Positions 1 to 8,923 of a stretch of 64,000 nucleotides of DNA are shown here, piece by piece (the stretch's first letter is position 1; every line of letters begins with the position of its first letter). The DNA comes from Nitrosomonas sp. Its GTDB lineage: Bacteria > Pseudomonadota > Gammaproteobacteria > Burkholderiales > Nitrosomonadaceae. Both the position numbers and the translations under genes were made by a program. The stretch lies in the NCBI RefSeq assembly GCF_020852615.1, contig NZ_JADZAJ010000018.1:1-64000 (forward strand), read 5' to 3'. The notes under the pieces are model-generated. The model was not told the origin of the DNA. It saw only the letters and a list, made by a program, of their open reading frames with translations, and made no database searches.

Positions 1-64
1 CCACCAGCTTCACCGCCTCCGCCCGAAATTCCAGCGTGTAAATCCCTTTCGGTATCCGTTCCAT
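1..64 (-). CDS. IS3-family transposase OrfA, N-terminal fragment (cut by window edge)
   Basis: Reading leftward from an ATG at 64-62, the 21 visible codons begin MERIPKGIYTLEFRAEAVKL. That resembles the start of IS3-family OrfA proteins, which bind the element's ends through a helix-turn-helix. A strong Shine-Dalgarno (GGAGG on the minus strand, 71-75) supports the start. The rest of the gene lies outside the window, so whether the element is intact cannot be judged. The assignment rests on a short stretch and on family recall. Confidence 0.65.
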   Translation of the reverse strand, partial: MERIPKGIYTLEFRAEAVKLV

Positions 65-116
65 TTCCGTCCTCCATTTCTGATATTTTATAAAACGTTG
101 GACTCCTCTTTTTTCA
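1..116 (-). mobile_element. Edge of an IS3-family insertion sequence
   Basis: The segment carries the start of an OrfA transposase and about 50 bases of leader. Read leftward, the leader begins TGAAAAAAGAGG near 116, which fits the TG-first termini of IS3-family elements. The other end is outside the window, so the terminal repeat and target duplication cannot be confirmed. The element stops within about 10 bases of the stop codon of the neighbouring ATP-grasp gene. The outer boundary is approximate. Confidence 0.5.
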
Positions 117-123
117 ACCTACC

Positions 124-1146
124 TCAACCCTTACGGTTAGCATGCTGGTGCAGATCCAGATCGGCGATTTCATTATTTTCTACGATAACCGGGCCACGTT
201 CAGTCAAAGCAATATCCCAGTGGTGGAGATTCATACCCATCAGGTAATTTGCTGCCCGCCCACAGATTTCTGTTAGCTGTGACCAGTCAGGCAATATGTA
301 TTGATCAAATCGCATGCCTGTATCCGGATGAGTAGCGACTGTCTCGATCCGGTTGTTAACCCTGCCGACTACTCGGGTGATCTGGCCGCTGAATATGTCG
401 ACACCACCCAGCAGGTTACCGGAAGCACCGTGCTGAAAATTATCTATCATGTTTGATCCGGCGGGAATGCGCCAGACTGCACTGACAATAGTATTTTTTC
501 CGTTAATCCGGGCGGAAGTAACACGTATACTGCTGACGCGAGAGCCACAGATACGTGCAATTTCCGGATGTGGCCTGAGCAGCTCCTGGAATAGAATGCC
601 ACGTGCAAATCCGGGATTGAGTGATTCAACCCATTCAGTTACCTTGCATTGCCGGCCATTCAGAAAAATAATGCTGTCTGACTCCGGCAGATAATTTTGC
701 AAACCCATGGCTCCCCAGCCATAAGCACCGTGACTGGGTTTGGCAAACAGCGGATAATGCCGGGAAGTGCGAAGGTAATCAGCAGCTTCATCACTATTGT
801 TTAATGTGATAGCACCAGGCAGATTTCTGCCGCTGAGGTCATATATTGCATGGATCCTGGGCATGGGGAGTTCAGTTGCCATTATGAAAAGTGTCATGGG
901 CAACTTTTCACCCAGCATGAACCAGTGAGGATCATTACATACATGATTAAGCCGGAATTTCCGGCCATTTCCCAGAAATCTGCTGCGTTCTCCGGCATTC
1001 AGGTCATCCAGTTCATGCAGGCGATAGTCAATATATTCCTGAAACAGCAGACGTTGTGAGCCAAAACGCATCCTCAGCACTTCAAACAGCACTGAAAGGG
1101 GGGCTTTGCGCGCGCGTTTACCCAATAAAATCCGGAAAATATTCAT
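124..1146 (-). CDS. Sugar-transfer associated ATP-grasp domain protein
   Basis: The protein matches the ATP-grasp family found in exopolysaccharide clusters (Pfam type ATPgrasp_ST), thought to ligate a carboxylate to an amine or other nucleophile on a polysaccharide precursor. Counting from the longer reading frame, a lysine-glycine nucleotide-binding stretch FAKPSHGAYGWG lies at about 149-160, QELLRPHP at 202-209, and the metal-ligand motif VIVENNE at about 335-341. The ATG at 1146 follows AGGG at good spacing and is preferred. An in-frame TTG at 1191 would add 15 residues. The gene lies in an exopolysaccharide group with a flippase upstream, and an IS3 element abuts its 3' end. The substrate is unknown. 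Confidence 0.75.
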   Translation of the reverse strand: MNIFRILLGKRARKAPLSVLFEVLRMRFGSQRLLFQEYIDYRLHELDDLNAGERSRFLGNGRKFRLNHVCNDPHWFMLGEKLPMTLFIMATELPMPRIHAIYDLSGRNLPGAITLNNSDEAADYLRTSRHYPLFAKPSHGAYGWGAMGLQNYLPESDSIIFLNGRQCKVTEWVESLNPGFARGILFQELLRPHPEIARICGSRVSSIRVTSARINGKNTIVSAVWRIPAGSNMIDNFQHGASGNLLGGVDIFSGQITRVVGRVNNRIETVATHPDTGMRFDQYILPDWSQLTEICGRAANYLMGMNLHHWDIALTERGPVIVENNEIADLDLHQHANRKG

Positions 1147-1340
1147 AAGCACCCTAAATAAATCAGTTTTTACCGGAGCCGGACTTCCCAACAGGGACTT
1201 ACCAGCGTGTGCTGATAATTTTAAGGCCTTTTGCAGTACAGTCCATTATTACATGTAGACCGGAGCAGCCTGATATCTGACAGGTCAAGCTATTGACCGA
1301 TTCTCGTTTTTCATTGAAATAAACAGTTGTCGAGATAATA

Positions 1341-2774
1341 TCACCGGCGAACCAGATCGATCACTTCATGGTAGCCGCGTTTGTTGAAGAGCAGCGTAAG
1401 ACCGGCATAAGCCAGCATGCCTGCAGTAATCATGACCAGCAGTTTTATCCACTGATCAACATTGTCTGCCAGCAGTGTGGCTGTTGTCCATACTGCCAGA
1501 TACATTCCAATGGTGGCACCCATTGCTGGCGTAATGGCATAAAAAAAATCAGACAGCCGCAGCTCAATTACCAGGAGCATACGCTGGATATTGATAAAAA
1601 ATACTAGCGGGTAGACGATAGCCCAGCTGAGCGCAACCCCCTCCAGCCCCCAGTTGCACCCGACCAGAAAGGCAATTGGCATAATGATTGAGGCCAGGAG
1701 CACATTTCTCATGGTGACATCAGGCCTGCCCAGCGCATCAACGGCAGAAGGCAGGAAATTTGCGAGCATGCGTAAAGGCATGACTAATGCCAGTAATTGC
1801 AATGGCAGTATTGCGCTACTCCATTTTTCTCCCAAAAGCAGAGGAACCATTTCACTGGCAATGCTTGAAATCCCCCACAGTACAGGAAATGTAACCAGGG
1901 CAAGTATCCTGGCAGCCTTGAGTATGAAATTACGAAATTGTCCCGGGTCATCCTGAATTCTGGAAAATACCGGGAATGCGACCTGATTGATGATCGATGA
2001 TATTTTTTGTACGGGCAGTGACGCAAGTTGCATTGAGATTGAATAGAAACCAAGGGTTTCTTTCCCGAGTAACTTGCCAATAATCGTCGTGTCAGCTTGT
2101 GTGAAGAAAAACCAGAGAATGCGCGATAACGTGACATTCCTTCCAAAGGACAGGAGATGACGCATCCCTGTTAAAGAAAATCGGGGTGCCAGATGAACTG
2201 GAGCTGCAATATTGATGGCAATTACATTTAATGTGGCAGAAAACAGATTCCCCAGAATAAGCGCCCATACACCAAATTGTGCAAATGCCATTAGCAGTGT
2301 CAACACACTTCCGGCGATTGTGGTTGAAAAATTAATCAGCGACAGGCTTCTGAATCGTAGCTGCCGATATAGCTGAACGCCAGGAAGCGTATCAAAAATT
2401 TTCAGTAAGAACTGAAGTGACAGCACTCGAAGAATGGGTATCAGCCTGTCTTCATTAAAAAAATCTGCGATGGTGGGCGCCAGCAGGTTGAACAGTAATA
2501 ACAATCCGATATTTGCGATGATTACGATGGCAAAGACGCTGCGTAATGAAGCTTCATCGAGATCCTGTTTCTGTATCAGAGCCGGCCCGAGGCCGGCTTC
2601 TGACAGCATGAGCATAAAAGCAATAAATACAGTTGCCATTGCCAGCAGGCCGTAATCGTCAGGTGTCAGCAGGCGCATTACAATCAGTGTGATAGCCCAT
2701 GTAATGATTTGTGCACCCAACTTCCCGCCGGCAGTCCATTTGAGGCCTGTTAATACCTGCTCTCGTGCTGTCAT
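1341..2774 (-). CDS. Polysaccharide flippase of the MOP/Wzx type
   Basis: This 477-residue, highly hydrophobic protein has about 12-14 predicted membrane segments and begins with the typical leader of WzxC-like lipopolysaccharide or exopolysaccharide exporters (MTAREQVLTGLKWTAGGK). Members of this family flip lipid-linked sugar units across the inner membrane before polymerisation. The start is an ATG at 2774. It lies between the ATP-grasp protein and an asparagine-synthase-like protein, all on the minus strand with gaps of about 150-195 bases, which fits one polysaccharide assembly cluster. The exact sugar substrate cannot be read from sequence. Confidence 0.85.
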   Translation of the reverse strand: MTAREQVLTGLKWTAGGKLGAQIITWAITLIVMRLLTPDDYGLLAMATVFIAFMLMLSEAGLGPALIQKQDLDEASLRSVFAIVIIANIGLLLLFNLLAPTIADFFNEDRLIPILRVLSLQFLLKIFDTLPGVQLYRQLRFRSLSLINFSTTIAGSVLTLLMAFAQFGVWALILGNLFSATLNVIAINIAAPVHLAPRFSLTGMRHLLSFGRNVTLSRILWFFFTQADTTIIGKLLGKETLGFYSISMQLASLPVQKISSIINQVAFPVFSRIQDDPGQFRNFILKAARILALVTFPVLWGISSIASEMVPLLLGEKWSSAILPLQLLALVMPLRMLANFLPSAVDALGRPDVTMRNVLLASIIMPIAFLVGCNWGLEGVALSWAIVYPLVFFINIQRMLLVIELRLSDFFYAITPAMGATIGMYLAVWTTATLLADNVDQWIKLLVMITAGMLAYAGLTLLFNKRGYHEVIDLVRR

Positions 2775-2920
2775 ATCAGGAAGGTTATTTTCCGTTTATC
2801 AGTATTTTTCATAGCTGATCCCAGTTTTTGCTGTCTTGGAGCCTGCTCAAAGTCTCGATCAAGGGATGAGTTCAATTTCAACGCTGCAATGTGTCCCTCG
2901 GTGAGATATGGAACAGGTTC

Positions 2921-4663
2921 TTACGCAATTTTGGACCAGTATTGATATAACACTCTCGGTAATTGAAGCAGATACGAGCTGTCACTTTGCTTCCATGGCA
3001 TCAGTAAAATCCATAATCGCAGATAAGTACGGTTAAGATATTTATGTGAGAATTCTGTGGCGGAAAGCAGCTTTTTTGCCCATTGCAATGAATTCTGTTT
3101 GTTCTGTCTGATAGCTTCGGTACCAGATTCCCACTGGTACGTCAGTCCTTCTGGCTGAGGTAAAGGACAGGGCACATGGCCAGGGTAAGCCTGCCACGGC
3201 ACTTCCAGTGCCGCTTCAGGAAAATGGCTTAGCCATTCCAAATAGAAAACGTGACGCAGGAAGGGGTCTATGGGTTGTCTGATGATTTCTGCAACAAAGT
3301 TGGAATCAAAAAACGGGAGCTCAAACTCCATTCGTCCAAGATCGATATTCTCAAAATGATTGAACAAATGTCGTCGCTGGTCGTTCAGCATCAGAAACAA
3401 ATAAAAGGTACGACCAGGGTCCTCAGGGTGAACTGAATTCAGCTCGGATTGAATCCCCTTGTCAAGGTATTCCCGGAATGCCAAGGCTGTTTCCGGCTTT
3501 AAAAGCCGGGTGCCCAGTCCCCAGTTGACGTGGCTAAAAAATTTCTGCTTCGCTATTTGCAGATTGGCTTCCCGTGATGCCCGGATAATTTCCGGATTCA
3601 GATATACATGGCCAAGGCCGACACTGCCACCATCCCCTGACCAGATGATACGAGGTCTGGGCAGATTTTCAGCCTTATAAGACTGTGAATTTATCCACTC
3701 ATTTACAGATAGCTTGTGGTACGGATCCCTGTCATTCTGTCTGCCTTCCGGAAGGTGGGCATGATGAGTGCCCAGTTTCTCGGCGATAAGCTGTCCAAAA
3801 ACCTGATCCTGGCTGCCAGCCGGAGCAAAATTTGATGTGACTACATCGGCGCCAAGGCTTCTGAGTGCCGCAACAATGGCGCGAGAATCCAGGCCACCAC
3901 TTAAAAATGCTGCAACAGTTTTTTGTTCCCGCAACCGGATCCTGATGGAATCGATGAAAACTGCGTGAAGATGTTTGGCAGAAGTACCCGTATCATCAGT
4001 TTTTTTGACAGGTAACTTATCCCACTCCCAGTACTTTTGCCGGTTGATTATTTCATCCGAAAAACTGACTGTTTCACCGGCGTAGAGTGTAAATATATTT
4101 TCATAGGGGGAACGGTCGGACAGCGGGTAACCGAAGCATGCTATTTCTGCGATACCCTGAAGATCTAACGATTTTTTCCGGAAAGATAAGGATTCAAGAA
4201 TTCGCAGGGCAGTTGCAAAAACAATAAAATCCGGCAGTATCCAGTAATAAACCGGGCGGACACCGAGTTTATCCGTTACCAGGTAGAGTTTATGCCCGAT
4301 TTGTTCGTAAATGGCTGCGCAGTAAGTCCCGCGACAGGATCGCAGGGCGTCCTGTTTTTTGCTGACAGCCAGATCGTATGCCAGATTTTGCAGGCTTTCT
4401 GCCCGCGTTCCCGGTAAGTCAGGACCGGTCTGGAGTAAAGGATCGCCTGCCACGAATGCGGTAAACCCCGGGGAAGAAGAAACACCCGGTTCTTTTAAGA
4501 TACCCGCATCAACCCTGGCCAGATATATGCCGGTACCAGAGAACTCCGCTATGGCATCGACGTCATCCGGATGGCGTGATATGGCAGATTGAAGTTCCTT
4601 TATGAATGATGCGGGTATCGCTTTATTTTTAGAACGGGCAAATATTCCGGCAAAAATTGTCAT
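2921..4663 (-). CDS. Asparagine synthase-like protein of the exopolysaccharide cluster (amidotransferase nucleophile missing)
   Basis: 580 residues with the two-domain layout of AsnB-type enzymes: an N-terminal glutaminase-like domain containing DKLGVRPVYY at 131-140, then a synthetase domain with the pyrophosphate loop AFLSGGLDSRAI (SGGLDS at 255-260). True glutamine-dependent enzymes start Met-Cys, with Cys as nucleophile. Here residue 2 is Thr, so glutamine hydrolysis is unlikely and the enzyme may use ammonia or another amine. Such proteins are common in exosortase-A associated polysaccharide loci, where they may amidate sugars. It is divergent from a second, more degenerate homologue across a 263-base region. 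Confidence 0.8.
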   Translation of the reverse strand: MTIFAGIFARSKNKAIPASFIKELQSAISRHPDDVDAIAEFSGTGIYLARVDAGILKEPGVSSSPGFTAFVAGDPLLQTGPDLPGTRAESLQNLAYDLAVSKKQDALRSCRGTYCAAIYEQIGHKLYLVTDKLGVRPVYYWILPDFIVFATALRILESLSFRKKSLDLQGIAEIACFGYPLSDRSPYENIFTLYAGETVSFSDEIINRQKYWEWDKLPVKKTDDTGTSAKHLHAVFIDSIRIRLREQKTVAAFLSGGLDSRAIVAALRSLGADVVTSNFAPAGSQDQVFGQLIAEKLGTHHAHLPEGRQNDRDPYHKLSVNEWINSQSYKAENLPRPRIIWSGDGGSVGLGHVYLNPEIIRASREANLQIAKQKFFSHVNWGLGTRLLKPETALAFREYLDKGIQSELNSVHPEDPGRTFYLFLMLNDQRRHLFNHFENIDLGRMEFELPFFDSNFVAEIIRQPIDPFLRHVFYLEWLSHFPEAALEVPWQAYPGHVPCPLPQPEGLTYQWESGTEAIRQNKQNSLQWAKKLLSATEFSHKYLNRTYLRLWILLMPWKQSDSSYLLQLPRVLYQYWSKIA

Positions 4664-4822
4664 CAGGAAAATATCAAAAAAAGATAAATAAAAACGGGAA
4701 ATATTGAGGAATACTTTGCAGTATATGCTTTTCCGGCACTATGATGATGTCATAAACTTTACCTGAAACTGTTCAGATAAATCTTTTTAACAGAAATTAC
4801 TGATGACCGTAGCGTACCTGTA

Positions 4823-4839
4823 ACTATATCGAATATAGT
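4823..4839. promoter_or_regulatory. Perfect inverted repeat in a divergent promoter region
   Basis: Two 7-base arms, ACTATAT and ATATAGT, flank CGA between the two divergent asparagine-synthase-like genes. Position and symmetry suit an operator for a dimeric regulator, but no protein is assigned, and AT-rich palindromes also occur by chance. Confidence 0.3.
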
Positions 4840-4926
4840 GGTAAATAACGGTAATTTTTCCACGGTTAATTATTATGATCATTTAATATATTTTCAGTCA
4901 GACTGGCTGTTCAAAAAGGGGGCAGT

Positions 4927-6420
4927 ATGAAATTTGCGTATCAGAGGGTATCCGGCTGGCCGCCGCTTGCCTGGATAGCCCGTTGTGCTGCTAAAAATGG
5001 AATTGTTACCGTCTGGCATGGCAGCCAAGTTGAAGTGCGGGAACAATGGTTTTGTGAAGCAGCCTGGCCAGGCCTGTTTGAAGAAGGTAATTTCGATCAG
5101 ACAGATCTCACTGCAGGTACAGGCGGCCGGTGCCGTGATGATAGTGTAATTTTTGCAGCACCAGGTAATACGACAGATCGGATCCTGTCATTATTAACGG
5201 ATAAAGGGCTGTTTGTTTCAAATTCACTGGCATGTCTATTAGCTGTATCTGGAGCAGCAATCGACATTTCTTACCCTGATTACTATAAAGATTTTACCAG
5301 TATCATCTATGGTTTATCGAAATATAAACAGACTGTTGCCACTTCATTGGGTGATGTCAGGATTACAATGTTCGGTTATGTTGTCTGGGATGGCAGCAAA
5401 GCTGCTTATACATTGAGGAAGCTGGAAAAAAGGGATTTTAGAAACTTTGCCTGTTACGAACAATTTCTTCAGGAAAATCTGAATAAATTTGCCGACAATA
5501 TTGCTGACAGCGGGAGAAAGCGACGTTATCGATTTCTTGCTACTGCATCCTCCGGCTACGATTCTCCCGCCATTGCAGCACTTGCGAAGGGGGCAGGATG
5601 CAGGGATGCTTTATGCATTGACAAAGATCGTTTTGGGGAAAAGGAAAATGGCGAACAGGTGGCAGCTTATCTGGGCCTTAATTCAGTCTGCGTCGAACGT
5701 GATGCCTGGCGCCAGCTTGAAGGAATCGAGATTTTTTTCCTGGCGGCTGATGGAACAGCGGAGGCTGTACCATTGGCCAGTGCCAAAAATGAGTTATCGG
5801 GCCGGGTATTATTGACCGGATATCATGGTGACAAGATTTGGGCAAAAGATACTCAGGATCTTGGTGACGATATCGTGCGCGGTGATTCATCGGGCCTTTC
5901 TCTAACGGAATATCGTCTTTGGGCGGGATTTATCCATTGTCCGATCACTTTTTGGGGAGTACGGCAGATTCGTGATATTAATTTACTGAGTCGTGCAGAA
6001 GAGATGCATCCATGGGATGTGGCAGGAGATTACAGTCGGCCGATTCCACGCCGGATTATCGAATCCGGCGGTGTGCCGCGAGGTGCTTTTGGTATCGCTA
6101 AAAAGGCCAGTGCTGTGGGATCTGGTGAATTTTTGAGCTCTGTTTCTTTCGACGCCTATCGTACCTGGCTTGCCGGGAATCGTATGGAATGGCTGAAACG
6201 TGGTCGACTTCCCCCGCCGCTGAGCAAACGTTATGAGCATATCACCGGCAGGATTTCCGGTACAGTAGAATCAATTTTGCATAAAACACCGCTGCTCTGG
6301 CGACTTGCCCCCCGTAATTCTCTTGATCGTCCCACACGGTTGCGACAGTATGTGTTTGCCTGGGCAGTAAACGAGGTAAGCCGGCGTTACCGTGCTCATT
6401 TTGACTATGACCGGTATTGA
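4927..6420 (+). CDS. Divergent asparagine synthase-like protein
   Basis: This 497-residue protein keeps the overall pattern of an asparagine synthase C-terminal domain, with ATASSGYDSPAIAAL at about 206-219 in place of the usual SGGxDS pyrophosphate loop and GYHGDKIW near 300. The first glycine of the loop is replaced (SSGYDS), and no glutaminase nucleophile is present at the N terminus. It may be an ammonia-dependent ligase, a sugar-modifying enzyme or a non-catalytic partner of the divergent neighbour. The ATG at 4927 follows a run of G bases that can serve as a ribosome site. Its activity is uncertain. Confidence 0.65.
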   Translation: MKFAYQRVSGWPPLAWIARCAAKNGIVTVWHGSQVEVREQWFCEAAWPGLFEEGNFDQTDLTAGTGGRCRDDSVIFAAPGNTTDRILSLLTDKGLFVSNSLACLLAVSGAAIDISYPDYYKDFTSIIYGLSKYKQTVATSLGDVRITMFGYVVWDGSKAAYTLRKLEKRDFRNFACYEQFLQENLNKFADNIADSGRKRRYRFLATASSGYDSPAIAALAKGAGCRDALCIDKDRFGEKENGEQVAAYLGLNSVCVERDAWRQLEGIEIFFLAADGTAEAVPLASAKNELSGRVLLTGYHGDKIWAKDTQDLGDDIVRGDSSGLSLTEYRLWAGFIHCPITFWGVRQIRDINLLSRAEEMHPWDVAGDYSRPIPRRIIESGGVPRGAFGIAKKASAVGSGEFLSSVSFDAYRTWLAGNRMEWLKRGRLPPPLSKRYEHITGRISGTVESILHKTPLLWRLAPRNSLDRPTRLRQYVFAWAVNEVSRRYRAHFDYDRY

Positions 6421-6567
6421 TTTCTCATTGGATGATTTGGCCGGGAGGCCGGAAAAAATGAGTCGAAATATAATATTCCTCAAAATACGGCAGGTAAGTG
6501 CCATGGACTTTTATATTTGTCGGTTTTGGCCGCAGTCCGCATAAAAATTCTTATAGAAAGCCAATAT

Positions 6568-6812
6568 ATGTCTGTTATTCGTAAAGCAGTTTTTTCAGAT
6601 GGAAAATACAGCTTACTGACACCATTGCTGACTTGATTAATAAAGAAAATGTTCTGGCTTACCGTTGTAAAGATAAACGCTATGATTGCGGGAATAAATT
6701 GGAATATCTGCAGGCTACTGTTGAATATGTACTGAAAAACCCTGAACTGAAGAACAGGTTCAGGGTTTTTTGTGAAATAGTGAATGGTAGTTTTCCCGGT
6801 ATTCAGCGATAA
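6568..6812 (+). pseudogene. galU: galU remnant with large internal deletion and frameshift
   Basis: An ATG at 6568 opens with MSVIRKAVF, the usual start of UTP-glucose-1-phosphate uridylyltransferase. After three more codons the sequence jumps to the C-terminal part of the same enzyme: IQLTDTIADL, then KDKRYDCGNKLEYLQATVEY, ending at a TAA at 6810-6812. About 220 internal codons, with the whole catalytic core, are missing. The second part (from 6606) is one base out of frame with the first, because the A run at 6603-6606 is one base short of what an uninterrupted reading needs. The remnant cannot encode a working enzyme. It is flanked by polysaccharide genes, where a galU copy would be expected. 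Confidence 0.75.
6735..6771 (+). terminator. Rho-independent terminator inside the galU remnant
   Basis: A perfect 13-base stem (left arm AAAAACCCTGAAC at 6735-6747, right arm at 6758-6770) with a 10-base loop ends in six T residues. It overlaps the dead galU C-terminal codons and would end transcription from the asparagine-synthase-like gene upstream. The A/T flanks also allow use on the opposite strand. Confidence 0.7.
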
Positions 6813-6887
6813 CTGTTCACACAAGGGGCGCTTGCAAGCGCTGTCTAACGCATGGCTGTGAGTACACCGTAACTACAGGATAAAACT

Positions 6888-8162
6888 TTGTCGCTTCGAG
6901 ATATTGCCATAGCACTCATTATTCTGGTCGCGGGACTGTATGCGTTACGTCGTGCGTGGATCGGAGTGTTGCTCTGGACCTGGCTGAGTACCATGAATCC
7001 GCACCGTTATGCATGGGGAATACTTTCCAGTTTGCCAATTGCAGCATTCGCTGCAGGGGTAACGTTGCTGGGGTTGGTATCCACTAAAGAACGGCGCTCA
7101 CCATTTATTGGCCTGCCAGTTACTATCTTTGCTCTTTTTGTTACGTGGATAACTTTGTCTTGGCTGATGGGACATGATGTATCCGAAGATTATTGGCAGT
7201 GGAACAAATGCATAAAAATATTTCTGATGATCTTTGTTACCCTGGCACTGATTCAAACCAAGGAACACATTATGGCGTTTGCCTGGGTTCTGATTGGTTC
7301 GTTAGCGCTACTGGGGGCAAAAGGTGGATTTTTTACACTTTCAACCTTGGGAAATTATCGTGTATGGGGGCCTCCGGGATCATTTATTGAAGATAACAAT
7401 GAGTTCGCTTTGGCACTCATCATGACAATTCCTCTGATATATTTTTTACAACTCCAGGTGACAAAGAAGGCTTGGCGTCACGCACTTAATATCGTAATGC
7501 TGTTGTGCGCTGTTTCTGCTCTCGGATCATATTCCAGAGGAGCATTGCTGGCTATTGTTGCTATGGGAGGGGTATTCTGGTGGCGCAGTCCTAAGAAAGG
7601 GGAAGTAGCGATATTTATTCTTATTATCGCTGTGGCAATGATCCCTATGCTTCCGGAACAATGGTGGGCACGAATGGATACTATTTCGGAATATCAGGCG
7701 GACAGCTCGGCAATGGGGCGGATCAATGCGTGGGGTGTGGCGTGGGAGGTAGCCTTGCACCATCTATTTGGCGGGGGAATGAGTTACCAATACCCTGACT
7801 ATTTTTTGCTTTATGGAAAGTATGAAACCATTGTACGTGCTGCTCATAGTATATATTTCCAGATTCTGGGAAACCATGGCTTTATAGGGTTATTTCTTTT
7901 TCTTCTTTTATGGATTATTACTTATCGGGAAGCCGGATGGTTGAGGAGAAATGCGTATAGTGATCCGAATACTTTATGGGCGGCTCAACTTGGAGCCATG
8001 GCGCAAGTCAGTCTTGTCGGATATGCCGTTGGTGGCGCCTTTTTGAGTTTGGGCTATTTTGATTTGCCCTATAACCTAATGGCACTAGTAGTAATGGCAA
8101 AAAAATGGGTTACATCCCAAGCCGGATATAGCCTTAATAAAGGGCCCAGTCAGAAATTCTGA
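6888..8162 (+). CDS. O-antigen ligase-like protein, exosortase-A associated O-glycosylation ligase
   Basis: 424 residues with about 10-12 membrane segments and a large central loop typical of Wzy/WaaL proteins. The opening (MSLRDIAIALIILVAGLYAL) and the stretch TWLSTMNPHRYAWG resemble the O-ligase subfamily found only in exosortase-A / PEP-CTERM loci. Family members are proposed to transfer glycans to exported proteins, or to polymerise or ligate the polysaccharide, on the periplasmic face. The TTG start at 6888 is supported by CAGGA seven bases upstream. The gene follows the galU remnant and its terminator, so it probably has its own promoter in 6772-6875. A PEP-CTERM protein lies 44 kb away in this window. 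Confidence 0.8.
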   Translation: MSLRDIAIALIILVAGLYALRRAWIGVLLWTWLSTMNPHRYAWGILSSLPIAAFAAGVTLLGLVSTKERRSPFIGLPVTIFALFVTWITLSWLMGHDVSEDYWQWNKCIKIFLMIFVTLALIQTKEHIMAFAWVLIGSLALLGAKGGFFTLSTLGNYRVWGPPGSFIEDNNEFALALIMTIPLIYFLQLQVTKKAWRHALNIVMLLCAVSALGSYSRGALLAIVAMGGVFWWRSPKKGEVAIFILIIAVAMIPMLPEQWWARMDTISEYQADSSAMGRINAWGVAWEVALHHLFGGGMSYQYPDYFLLYGKYETIVRAAHSIYFQILGNHGFIGLFLFLLLWIITYREAGWLRRNAYSDPNTLWAAQLGAMAQVSLVGYAVGGAFLSLGYFDLPYNLMALVVMAKKWVTSQAGYSLNKGPSQKF

Positions 8163-8301
8163 TTTTTTCTGTTCTCCGGGGCTCAAGTCAAGGCTCCACA
8201 ATACTAATGCGACAGTCCCCATCTGTAAAAACAGTTTTAGCTTCAACGCTATTCCAAGCTGCTGGTTGAGCTATCCCAGAAGAAAGCACCATAGTAAATT
8301 T

Positions 8302-8802
8302 TCAGGTATTTATACTTCTGAGTATATGCCTTAATAGTCCCTGGCTTGCATTTTCTACCAGATCCAATACTCTTTCGAATCCGTGACTGCCGCCATAATA
8401 GGGGTCTGGTACTTCCTGATGGGTTTTCCATTGATCACTGTATTGCAGGAGCAGCCCCAATCGGCTTACATATTGGGGCGGGCAGTTTTGTTGCAGACCT
8501 TCCAGATTGTGGTGGTCCATAGCCAGAATGTATTGAAAGCGTGAAAAATCTTCCTGTATGACTCTTCTGGCGCGCAAATCCTGCATGTTGTAGCCCCGTT
8601 TGAGTGCAGCCCGTTGTGAACGCCGATCAGGCGGTTCGCCAATATGATAGGCGTGTGTTCCGGCGGAATCGATATGAAAGAGATGTTCCAGTCCGGCTGA
8701 TTTGACATGATAGTTGAAAACCGCATCTGCGGTGGGTGATCGGCAGATGTTTCCCATACAGACGAATAGCACACCGATTTTTCCTGCTTCTGAATATTTC
8801 AT
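8302..8802 (-). CDS. Low-molecular-weight protein tyrosine phosphatase (Wzb-like)
   Basis: 166 residues. The catalytic loop CMGNICRS lies at 15-22 (nucleophile C15, phosphate-binding R21), and the general-acid DP motif is in VPDPYYGG at 131-138 (D133). This is the complete active site of the LMW-PTP fold. Next to polysaccharide genes such enzymes usually dephosphorylate the C-terminal tyrosines of a Wzc-type co-polymerase and thereby control chain export. No Wzc is in the window. It is transcribed leftward and is divergent from the ABC exporter at 8924. An arsenate-reductase role is less likely given the context. Confidence 0.9.
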   Translation of the reverse strand: MKYSEAGKIGVLFVCMGNICRSPTADAVFNYHVKSAGLEHLFHIDSAGTHAYHIGEPPDRRSQRAALKRGYNMQDLRARRVIQEDFSRFQYILAMDHHNLEGLQQNCPPQYVSRLGLLLQYSDQWKTHQEVPDPYYGGSHGFERVLDLVENASQGLLRHILRSINT

Positions 8803-8923
8803 TTATCCTGCTGTTACAATTGAACCAAAAACCCTGTAATTATACTGTTGATCGTCAAATCCGGAATTGTTGTCTCTCTTTCCTTTTTCTGCCCGATCTG
8901 AGATTTAGCCCCGGGATTTATGT

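Noticed and set aside
6480..6824. 114-residue leftward frame
   Set aside because: It is antisense to the galU remnant, and the remnant's reading gives a clear family match on the other strand.
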